The translations under genes and the position numbers were made by a program. Shown piece after piece: positions 16,531 through 23,671 of a stretch of 32,833 nucleotides of DNA. The stretch is from RGIG5612 sp963591145. GTDB lineage: Bacteria; Bacillota; Clostridia; Lachnospirales; Lachnospiraceae. The DNA lies in assembly GCA_963591145.1 (NCBI GenBank), contig CAVARE010000073.1, positions 1-32,833 on the forward strand. The letters are read 5' to 3'. Position 1 is the stretch's first letter; each line of letters begins with the position of its first letter. The notes below the pieces were generated by a model, which worked only from the letters and a program-made list of their open reading frames with translations, was not told where the DNA came from and made no database searches.

Positions 16531-18618
16531 TTATTCTTCGTCCTTTGTCTGACGAGCAGCTACTTCTCTTTGCTGAACATCAGCCGGAGCCTGCTCGTAA
16601 CGTGAGAATTCATATTCGAAATCGCCGTATCCGCCTGTCATTGAACGAAGGTCTGTGTTGTAGCCGTAGAGCTCTGACATAGGAATGTCAGCTTCGATGA
16701 TCGTTCTTCCCAGATCTGTAGGATTCATACCAAGTACGCGTCCTCTTCTCTTGTTGAGATCACCCATTACATCACCTGTGAACTCATTAGGAACAGTAAC
16801 CTTCAGAGATGCGATTGGCTCAAGGAGGATAGGTCCTGCCTCAAGGAAGCCCTTCTTAAATGCAATAGTTGCAGCCATCTTAAATGACATTTCGTTAGAG
16901 TCAACCGGATGATAAGAACCATCAATAAGGGTTGCCTTAACACCAACTACAGGATAATTTGCCAGAGGACCTCTCTGAACGCATTCCTGAACGCCCTTTT
17001 CAACAGCCGGGAAGAAGTTCTTAGGAACAGAACCACCGAAGATTTTCTCTTCGAATACATATGGTGTCTCAAGGTCGTTAGATGGTTCAAAGATCATCTT
17101 AACATGACCATACTGTCCGTGGCCACCAGACTGTTTCTTGTGCTTTCCTTCAACTTCTGCTGACTTCTTGATAGTTTCACGGAATGGGAATGCCGGCTTA
17201 TCAAGTATGATTTCAACTTTATATTTTTCTTTCATCTTAGACGCAACAACATCCAGCTGCTGATCACCGATTCCGTAGATAAGGCTCTGCTTATTTTCTT
17301 CATCGGCAACAATCTTAAGAGTCTTGTCTTCTGCGCACAGCTTAGCAAGTGCCTGAGAGATCTTATCCTCTTCGCCTTTATTTGCTGCATAATATCTCTT
17401 GTATGTATATGGCTTAGCATATACGAACTTATACAGAGTAATCGGATATTCTTTTCTGCATAATGTATCGCTAGTTTTGGCCAGTTCAAGCTTACCGATT
17501 GCACCTATATCACCAGGCTGAAGCTCCTTAACTTCCTCTACGTTCTTGCCTCTCATGATATAGAGCTTAGCGATCTTCTCGCTCTGATCTGTCTCAGCAT
17601 TATATAATGTATCATCAGCTTTAAGAATACCAGAGTAAACCTTAACCAGAGAATATTTACCAATGAACGGATCCATGATCGTCTTGAATACATATGCTGC
17701 AAGAGGTCCTGCAGGATCACATTTGCTTTCAAATATTGTATCATTCTTAAGGTCGTTGCCTGTCTTAAGCGTTGGTGAATCAGCCGGGCATGGCAGGTAT
17801 TTCTTGATTGCTCTCATAAGGCTTGCTGCGCCAAAGTTCTTAGTTGAAGCACCAACCAGAATAGGAACACAGTCACCTGTTGTAACTGATGCATGAAGTG
17901 TTGAAATAATCTCCTCTTCAGTAAATTCTTCACCTGCGAAGAACTTCTCCATCAGCTCTTCAGATGTACCTGCGATACTTTCCATAACGCCTTCACGTAC
18001 GTTATCTGTATCAGCCTGAAGATCTGCAGGAATAGCGCACTCTTCAAATGTGCCGTCTTCTTTATATAAAAATGCCTGTTTCTTGATTACATCCACGAAT
18101 CCTTTGAGCTCGCCGCCTTCCTTGATAGGAATCTGGAACGGAGCGATCTTGATACCAAATCTGGCTCTCAAATCCTGTGTGATCTTAATATAATCCGCAT
18201 TTGGATCATCCATGCCTGAAACATATATAATTCTAGGAACATCGAATTTTTCACAAAATGCCCATGCTTTAACAGAACCAACCTCAACACCTGATTTAGC
18301 ATTAACTACAATAACTGCTCCATCGCATACGCTAAGTCCGTCATTGATAGCTCCTACAAAATCGAAGTATCCCGGTGTGTCCAGAATATTAATTTTTACG
18401 CCATCAAATTCAACAGGAATTACAGTTGAATTAATTGAGAATTTTCTTTTAATCTCTTCTTTGTCGAAGTCCGAAATAGTATTGCCATCATTAATATTTC
18501 CCATTCTGGAAATAACACCCGATGAATAAGCCATTGCCTCCGCTAATGTTGATTTACCAGATCCGCCATGTCCCAATAATACGACGTTTCTGATCTCTTC
18601 TGTTTTATAAACATTCAT
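16531..18618 (-). CDS. EF-G-like translational GTPase (EF-G2 type paralogue)
   Basis: A 695-residue homologue of elongation factor G with the five-domain layout: G domain (1-280), domain II, domain III, a domain IV with HKKQSGGHGQYGHVKMIFEP, and domain V with GDVMGDLNKRRGRVLGM. The P-loop is GHGGSGKST (16-24). G3 reads DTPGYFDF (80-87), with Tyr where EF-G has the catalytic His. G4 reads SGMD (134-137) in place of NKMD. These changes match the EF-G2-type paralogues rather than the housekeeping FusA. The M. smegmatis EF-G2 has been reported to lack normal GTPase activity, so this protein may not be a canonical translocase. Start: GGAGG eight bases before the ATG at 18616-18618. A TTG fifteen bases upstream overlaps that site and is rejected. 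A promoter lies at 18660-18688. Confidence 0.88.
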   Translation of the reverse strand: MNVYKTEEIRNVVLLGHGGSGKSTLAEAMAYSSGVISRMGNINDGNTISDFDKEEIKRKFSINSTVIPVEFDGVKINILDTPGYFDFVGAINDGLSVCDGAVIVVNAKSGVEVGSVKAWAFCEKFDVPRIIYVSGMDDPNADYIKITQDLRARFGIKIAPFQIPIKEGGELKGFVDVIKKQAFLYKEDGTFEECAIPADLQADTDNVREGVMESIAGTSEELMEKFFAGEEFTEEEIISTLHASVTTGDCVPILVGASTKNFGAASLMRAIKKYLPCPADSPTLKTGNDLKNDTIFESKCDPAGPLAAYVFKTIMDPFIGKYSLVKVYSGILKADDTLYNAETDQSEKIAKLYIMRGKNVEEVKELQPGDIGAIGKLELAKTSDTLCRKEYPITLYKFVYAKPYTYKRYYAANKGEEDKISQALAKLCAEDKTLKIVADEENKQSLIYGIGDQQLDVVASKMKEKYKVEIILDKPAFPFRETIKKSAEVEGKHKKQSGGHGQYGHVKMIFEPSNDLETPYVFEEKIFGGSVPKNFFPAVEKGVQECVQRGPLANYPVVGVKATLIDGSYHPVDSNEMSFKMAATIAFKKGFLEAGPILLEPIASLKVTVPNEFTGDVMGDLNKRRGRVLGMNPTDLGRTIIEADIPMSELYGYNTDLRSMTGGYGDFEYEFSRYEQAPADVQQREVAARQTKDEE

Positions 18619-18659
18619 GAAAAATACCTCCAAAAATTATTTCAAATGTTTTCTGTAGA

Positions 18660-18688
18660 ATTGTACTAAAAAAAAGAATTGTTTTCAA
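18660..18688 (-). promoter_or_regulatory. Promoter of the EF-G-like gene and downstream run
   Basis: On the minus strand TTGAAA (18683-18688) is followed after 17 bases by TACAAT (18660-18665). Each is one base from consensus, and the spacer is T-rich. The predicted start near 18653 gives a leader of about 35 bases that includes the GGAGG site. It may drive the EF-G-like gene and the two coupled flavoproteins. Confidence 0.6.
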
Positions 18689-18812
18689 GTTGTACAAGAA
18701 AAAACATACTTTTCAAAATCTATTTTGGTAAAAAGTTACATAGGTGAAGAAAAAGTCACGGATCAGATTTCATAATTCATTCAAAATAAATCAATTATTG
18801 TGAAATTTCATA

Positions 18813-18841
18813 TTGACAAAGGATGATGATTATTATAACAT
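18813..18841 (+). promoter_or_regulatory. recA promoter
   Basis: A perfect -35 TTGACA (18813-18818) is followed after 17 bases by TAACAT (18836-18841). A TATAAC two bases further upstream, with a 15-base spacer, is the alternative -10. Transcription would begin at about 18848, inside the LexA box. AAGGAG at 18871-18876 lies six bases before the recA ATG. Confidence 0.6.
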
Positions 18842-18846
18842 TTCAA

Positions 18847-18860
18847 CGAACATTAGTTCG
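18847..18860. promoter_or_regulatory. LexA operator (SOS box) of recA
   Basis: CGAACATTAGTTCG is a perfect palindrome in its GAAC-N4-GTTC core, the Gram-positive (Bacillus/Clostridia-type) LexA recognition pattern. It lies across the predicted transcription start and 22 bases before the recA ATG, so bound LexA would block transcription until RecA filaments trigger LexA self-cleavage. No lexA gene is in the window. Confidence 0.85.
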
Positions 18861-18882
18861 TAGCTGACTAAAGGAGATAGAA

Positions 18883-19983
18883 ATGGATAATAACGAGAAG
18901 AAAAAAGCATTAGAGGCAGCAATAAACAAGATTGAAAAAGACTATGGCAAGGGTTCGGTAATGAAACTGGGCGATAAGAGTGCCATGGATATAGATACGA
19001 TACCTACGGGATCCATCAGTCTGGATAAGGCTCTGGGTGTAGGTGGCATCCCTAAGGGAAGAATCATAGAGATATATGGTCCTGAAGCAAGTGGTAAGAC
19101 TACTCTGGCTCTTCATATCGTTGCGGAGGTTCAGAAGTCCGGAGGAATCGCAGGATTTATAGATGCAGAACATGCACTGGATCCTAAATATGCCAGAGAT
19201 ATAGGCGTTGATGTGGATAATTTGTATATTTCACAGCCTGACTATGGTGAGCAGGGATTAGAGATCTGCGAAACCATGGTCAGATCAGGTGCTGTTGATA
19301 TTATTGTAGTTGACTCAGTTGCGGCTTTGGTTCCTAAGCATGAGATTGAAGGAGAAATGGGAGAAGCAACTGTAGGTGCTCAGGCCAGACTTATGAGTCA
19401 GGCATTAAGAAAGCTTACTGCTGTTGCTAATAAGACAGGCTGCTCTATCATATTCATTAATCAGCTTCGTGAAAAAATCGGTGTATTCTACGGACCTTCA
19501 GAGACAACTACCGGCGGCAGGGCTCTTAAGTTCTATGCGTCGGTCAGAATTGACATAAGAAGGATAGAATCCATCAAGCAGGCCGGTGAAGTTATCGGCA
19601 ACAGAGTTAAGGCTAAAGTAGTTAAGAACAAGGTTGCTCCTCCGTTTAGAGAGGCAGAATTCGATATTATATTCGGTGAAGGCATCTCGGCCGTCGGTGA
19701 TATCCTTGATATGGCAGTTAAGTTCGATATTATCAATAAATCCGGAGCATGGTTCTCTTATAATGGCGAAAAGATCGGACAGGGACGTGAAAATGCCAAG
19801 ACATATATCAAATCTAATCCTGAATTTTTCGCTATGATTGATAAGGCAGTCCGTGACAAGATGGGATTTAATGGTCCTGTTGAAGATGAGGCTCCTGAAG
19901 CTCAGAGCAATACTGAAGATGATGATTTTCTTGCGGCATATGGCTTAGCAGAAAGCAATCCGGATGATCTGGATTTAGATTAA
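18883..19983 (+). CDS. recA: Recombinase RecA
   Basis: RecA forms ATP-dependent filaments on single-stranded DNA, drives strand exchange and triggers LexA cleavage. The 366-residue protein has Walker A GPEASGKTT (near 66-74), FIDAEHALDPKYA, Walker B IIVVDSVAALVPK, FINQLREKIG and the C-terminal KSGAWFSYNGEKIGQGRENA. The acidic tail (DDLDLD) is typical. DNA-binding loop L2 is unusual: GVFYGPSETTTGG at 200-212 where almost all RecA proteins have GVMFGNPETTTGG. Thus Phe203 is Tyr, Asn205 is Pro and Pro206 is Ser. The gene has its own SOS-controlled promoter and an AAGGAG site. It ends in three consecutive in-frame stops (TAA TGA TAA), followed at once by a terminator. Confidence 0.98.
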   Translation: MDNNEKKKALEAAINKIEKDYGKGSVMKLGDKSAMDIDTIPTGSISLDKALGVGGIPKGRIIEIYGPEASGKTTLALHIVAEVQKSGGIAGFIDAEHALDPKYARDIGVDVDNLYISQPDYGEQGLEICETMVRSGAVDIIVVDSVAALVPKHEIEGEMGEATVGAQARLMSQALRKLTAVANKTGCSIIFINQLREKIGVFYGPSETTTGGRALKFYASVRIDIRRIESIKQAGEVIGNRVKAKVVKNKVAPPFREAEFDIIFGEGISAVGDILDMAVKFDIINKSGAWFSYNGEKIGQGRENAKTYIKSNPEFFAMIDKAVRDKMGFNGPVEDEAPEAQSNTEDDDFLAAYGLAESNPDDLDLD

Positions 19984-19987
19984 TGAT

Positions 19988-20037
19988 AAAGGGGCTGTCG
20001 CCACTATATAAGTTAGTGCGGCAGCCCCTTTGTTTTT
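19988..20037 (+). terminator. Intrinsic terminator of recA
   Basis: AAAGGGGCTGTCGC on the left pairs with GCGGCAGCCCCTTT on the right through one G-U wobble. The stem extends by ACTA/TTAGT pairs around a short TATAAG loop and is followed by TGTTTTT. It starts five bases after the first recA stop. On the minus strand the stem has only a short T-tract, but it may also slow transcription arriving from the convergent hydrolase operon. Confidence 0.92.
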
Positions 20038-20041
20038 CATC

Positions 20042-20081
20042 GGGCATATGTTTCTGAGCGATTTTAAAACGTGCTATGCCC
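20042..20081. repeat. Inverted repeat between the recA terminator and the hydrolase gene
   Basis: GGGCATA (20042-20048) and TATGCCC (20075-20081) are perfect inverted repeats around a 26-base loop that has further partial pairing (AGCG with CGTGCT). It lies in the 73-base gap between two convergent genes. There is no good T-tract on either strand, so a terminator role for the hydrolase operon is only possible. Confidence 0.35.
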
Positions 20082-20110
20082 AGAGCTTCTTGATTTATAT
20101 TTTCACAATC

Positions 20111-21892
20111 TTATTTAGGAATAACCGGAAGCAATATTCTTGATGGATGTTTGCCATCTCTGTATATCTTATGAAGAACTGTTGCATTTCTACAGATATG
20201 ATAAGGAATATATTCAGTATCACATACGCAGCATGCTCCGTCAGGTAAGTCAAGACATGAAATTTCTACGCATATTCTATGTCCGGCTTTAAACGTATGG
20301 CATACAGACATAACCTCAATGTTATATTCGTTAATTTCCCCAGGAATAACCTTTTTCTCAGCTTCCTTAGTTAATTTATGCCATGGTTTGTAAGGCGTAG
20401 ATCGTTCCTCATCAATTTCACGCATAGAGGCTTTAAGCATTCCTTTGGTGAGATATTTCTCTGGCAGGTCAGGAATCTCCCATTCACCCTTTCGTCCAGT
20501 TCTGTCTGAACAATCAGGGCCTAAATCCTTAAGAGTTACAAACCAGTTAGTATCATCACTATCTAATGAAGCCCAGAATTTTGCAGAAATAGGTCCAGCT
20601 ATTGTTATATCCTCTGGCAGCGGATCGGTCATATACCTGACTTTTTCTATTTTATTTGTAAGCGTTGGCTGCATCTGAACGAATGCATCAGGCTCATCTG
20701 AACCATCAAATGCGTCCGGATCAATTGGTTCTGTACGAAGTCTCTCCCAACTGTCAAAATAAAGCGGTGTCCAACATGTTTCTGGTACTGGCCAATTATC
20801 TGCATATCTCCATTTATTTTCACCTGTAACCCAATATCTTACCGGCGGTTCATCCATTACGCCTGTATCTATACCCTTTAACCAATAATCATACCATTTC
20901 ATCATTTCATTATGAATTGACACATTATGATATGGGCGTTCCTGGTGTGCCGGGCCTGTCAGCAGCATTTTCTTAGGTGTATTTTCCAATTCTTCGAACA
21001 AATTCTGCGCGCCTTGCCAATGGAAATGATAATCAATGGCATATTGACCTGAACCTGTGTAGACAGGAATATTTATATTTTTCTTTTTCATTTCAACCAT
21101 TGGCTGCCATTGGGATGGATCGTCATATGGATAAAGCAGTGCCGGATAGAACAGGCCTAAAGGATTCGACTGCCCCTTCTGAGTAAGTATATTATATATA
21201 TTTTTGTACATTTTGAAATCCGGATTGTTCATTGCCTGTTCCCATAATGCCTGCTCGTTTTCCGGAAGCTCTGGTGGGGTGCTTCTTACCATATGATCTA
21301 CACTCATATGATCCAAATGATAAAATAAAGTATTTAATACTCCACCCAGATGTATTTCTCTAAAGAATCCGTAGAAAGAGCCAGGATCCAATGGAAATAT
21401 GGCTTTAAGATGCGGCGGCTGACTTAAGGCTGCCATGATCTGATTAAGTCCAAAATTAGAAAGTCCGCACATGCCTATATTGCCGTTGCACCATTCTTGT
21501 TCAGCCATCCATTCAATTAAGTCATAGTGATCCCATCTGGCATCTAAGGCTGTACCGTGACCTGATTTGCCGGCACCCCTTGCCTGGGCAATTACATGAA
21601 CGTAACCTCTGGAAGTAATAAACTTTGTATCGCCTGATTCGATATTTCCGAACCAAAAATGTGACCATGATGGCTGTGATGGCATAGATGCTGTATAATC
21701 TGCATCTAACAGATCCTTATTATGCTGTCCAAATGACAAAAGTGCTGGAAATGGGCCTTCTCCATCAGGAATATATATATCAATGCATAACTTCTCGCCA
21801 TCCCGCATCTCAACATAAACATCCTTTTTGCTTATCATATTATGGTACAGTACAGGAGCTTTATATTCCTTAAATTCCTTATACTTATTCAT
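20111..21892 (-). CDS. CocE/NonD-family alpha/beta hydrolase (X-Pro dipeptidyl-peptidase S15-like)
   Basis: A 593-residue, probably cytoplasmic hydrolase with no signal peptide. The N-terminal half is an S15/CocE-type alpha/beta hydrolase: DVYVEMRDGEKLCIDIYIP near 24-42, ARGAGKSGHG near 104-113, and the nucleophile elbow GLSNFG with Ser145, where CocE proteins usually have G-x-S-Y-G-G. A plausible catalytic His316 is in LTGPAHQERPYH. The Asp is probably Asp287 in GQYAIDYHFHW, although the usual GWYD context is absent. The C-terminal part (from about 380) is the beta-sandwich X-Pro dipeptidyl-peptidase C-terminal domain, with ISAKFWASLDSDDTNWFV and GHRICVEISC. The family cleaves esters, amides, cephalosporin acyl groups or X-Pro peptides. 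The substrate is unknown here. AGGAG lies 9 bases before the ATG, 12 bases after the hydrogenase-type gene, so it is the last gene of that operon. Confidence 0.88.
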   Translation of the reverse strand: MNKYKEFKEYKAPVLYHNMISKKDVYVEMRDGEKLCIDIYIPDGEGPFPALLSFGQHNKDLLDADYTASMPSQPSWSHFWFGNIESGDTKFITSRGYVHVIAQARGAGKSGHGTALDARWDHYDLIEWMAEQEWCNGNIGMCGLSNFGLNQIMAALSQPPHLKAIFPLDPGSFYGFFREIHLGGVLNTLFYHLDHMSVDHMVRSTPPELPENEQALWEQAMNNPDFKMYKNIYNILTQKGQSNPLGLFYPALLYPYDDPSQWQPMVEMKKKNINIPVYTGSGQYAIDYHFHWQGAQNLFEELENTPKKMLLTGPAHQERPYHNVSIHNEMMKWYDYWLKGIDTGVMDEPPVRYWVTGENKWRYADNWPVPETCWTPLYFDSWERLRTEPIDPDAFDGSDEPDAFVQMQPTLTNKIEKVRYMTDPLPEDITIAGPISAKFWASLDSDDTNWFVTLKDLGPDCSDRTGRKGEWEIPDLPEKYLTKGMLKASMREIDEERSTPYKPWHKLTKEAEKKVIPGEINEYNIEVMSVCHTFKAGHRICVEISCLDLPDGACCVCDTEYIPYHICRNATVLHKIYRDGKHPSRILLPVIPK

Positions 21893-21904
21893 TGTAAATT
21901 TCTC

Positions 21905-23653
21905 CTATCTCACAATATATTTTGTATGAAGAAGTTTAAGAGCCTCTTCACTTCCAGGATATCCCAGATATTCATTATATAATTTTATAACCGCTGGATT
22001 TTCATGAGATTTGCGAACAGTGCTATTTAAATCATTTTTATATAATGCATGAGCCCGTTTTTCCAACACATTGCAATTAACAAGCTCTCCGGCTGTATGA
22101 TGCGGCTGTCCTCCGCCATTAATGCAGCCGCCAGGGCATGCCATGATCTCAATAAACTGATAATCTGCTTCACCATTTTTTATGCGGGACAACAGCATAT
22201 TTGCATTGGCAAGACCTGATACAACCGCTACCTTTATGTCGCTTCCGTTTACATCATATGAGGCTTCTTTTACTCCAGTCAATCCTCGCACATCACTGAA
22301 TTCGATATTATCTGCAGCATTTCCTGTTATCTTTTCTACAGCTGTACGAAGAGCAGCTTCCATAACTCCGCCTGTTACACCGAATATAACGCCCGCTCCT
22401 GTTCCTTCACCGACAGGCTCATCAAAAGGTTCATTTGCAAATGCTGCAAGCTGAATGTCAGCTTCTTTAAGCATTATACCAAGTTCATTTGTTGTAAGTA
22501 CGAAATCAACATCATTAACTCCGGTGCCAGCCTCATAATCTCTTGTAATTTCGAATTTTTTAGCAGTACATGGCATAATACTTACAACTACAATATCTTT
22601 TTCTGACAAATTGAACTTTTTGGCACAATATGACTTGATTACCGCTCCCATCATCTGCTGAGGTGATTTACAGCTCGAAATATTATCTAACATATCAGGA
22701 TAAAAATGCTCAGCATATTTTATCCATCCAGGACAGCAGGATGTGATAAGAGGAAGAACACCGTCATTTTGAATTCTGTCAATAAATTCGTTTGCCTCCT
22801 CTTCTATGCACAGGTCGGCTGAAAATTTTGTATCAAATACCTTATCAAATCCCAGTTCTCTGATTGCTGCCGAAAGACGACCTTCAAAATCAATTCCTGC
22901 AGGGAATCCGTAGCTTTCTCCGATAGAGACTCTGACAGCCGGTGCAACCTGGGCAACTACGAACTTTCGTGGATCAGCTATAGCATGTTTAACATCATTT
23001 ATTGAATTTTTCTCATATAATGCGCCGACAGGACAGACAGCAACACACTGTCCGCAATTCACACAGCTTGCAGATGCAAGACCCATAGGCGATGATGGTT
23101 TTATGCTTGCATCAAGCCCGGTTCCTGTAGCAGCAATGGCAGAAACAGCCTGCTTCTTGGCACATACATTAATGCATCTCTTACATCTGATACATTTATT
23201 GTTATCCCTGACAAGAACTATCGATGATGTATCAATCTCTTCCAGTTCTTCCTGTGGAAGAGTCGGTTCGTCTCTAAATCCATATTCATGCAGTAAATTC
23301 TGAAGTTCACAGGTTTCAGAACGCATACAATTAATACAGTCCTTATGATGCCTGCTTAGAATCTTGGATAAAGCATCTTTTCTCAGACTTACAATTTTAT
23401 CTGTCATTGTTTCAATATTCATGCCCTCATAAACTCTGGTGACAGATGCATTAACAATTTCTCCGTCTGCTTCTGCTATGCAGACACCGCTTTCATCTAT
23501 ATCATTGATTCCTTTGAGATAATATAATGTCGGGATCCATACCTGCCTGAATTCCTGCTTTAGTTTTTGTGTTTCCTGAGCTGCAGCAAGAATAGTAATT
23601 CCCCTGGTAACAGAATAATCTCTTCCATTAAATTTTATATTAACATTAGCCAT
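21905..23653 (-). CDS. [FeFe]-hydrogenase-type protein with degenerate N-terminal [2Fe-2S] domain
   Basis: A 582-residue protein with the Clostridium CpI-type M3 layout. The order is an N-terminal ferredoxin-like domain (1-80), a His-ligated [4Fe-4S] motif HHKDCINCMRSETC (102-115), two [4Fe-4S] motifs CIRCKRCINVC (154-164) and CVNCGQCVAVC (197-207), then the H domain. All three H-cluster signatures are complete: TSCCPGW (304-310), MPCTAKKFE (360-368) and EIMACPGGCINGGGQP (502-517). The four cluster ligands are Cys307, 362, 506 and 510, and Cys306 is the proton-relay cysteine. In the N-terminal domain only one of four [2Fe-2S] ligands remains (Cys58); the others are Tyr44, Ser55 and Val71. H2 evolution or uptake is likely, but sensing is possible. 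GGAGG lies six bases before the ATG, and the gene starts 18 bases after the flavoprotein gene. Confidence 0.92.
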   Translation of the reverse strand: MANVNIKFNGRDYSVTRGITILAAAQETQKLKQEFRQVWIPTLYYLKGINDIDESGVCIAEADGEIVNASVTRVYEGMNIETMTDKIVSLRKDALSKILSRHHKDCINCMRSETCELQNLLHEYGFRDEPTLPQEELEEIDTSSIVLVRDNNKCIRCKRCINVCAKKQAVSAIAATGTGLDASIKPSSPMGLASASCVNCGQCVAVCPVGALYEKNSINDVKHAIADPRKFVVAQVAPAVRVSIGESYGFPAGIDFEGRLSAAIRELGFDKVFDTKFSADLCIEEEANEFIDRIQNDGVLPLITSCCPGWIKYAEHFYPDMLDNISSCKSPQQMMGAVIKSYCAKKFNLSEKDIVVVSIMPCTAKKFEITRDYEAGTGVNDVDFVLTTNELGIMLKEADIQLAAFANEPFDEPVGEGTGAGVIFGVTGGVMEAALRTAVEKITGNAADNIEFSDVRGLTGVKEASYDVNGSDIKVAVVSGLANANMLLSRIKNGEADYQFIEIMACPGGCINGGGQPHHTAGELVNCNVLEKRAHALYKNDLNSTVRKSHENPAVIKLYNEYLGYPGSEEALKLLHTKYIVR

Positions 23654-23671
23654 AATTTTCCTCCTGCACCA

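Noticed and set aside
18619..18633. Upstream TTG start for the EF-G-like gene (five extra residues)
   Set aside because: These codons contain the GGAGG ribosome binding site of the ATG at 18618, so they are leader.
20042..20081. Terminator for the hydrolase operon
   Set aside because: The inverted repeat has a long loop and no T-tract on the minus strand, so it is listed only as a repeat.
21905..23653. Reading the hydrogenase-type protein as a NADP- or NADH-bifurcating HndD/HydA complex subunit
   Set aside because: No HydB/HndC flavin-NADH subunit or HydC/HndA [2Fe-2S] subunit is encoded nearby, and the N-terminal [2Fe-2S] ligands are lost, so a bifurcating complex is not supported here.
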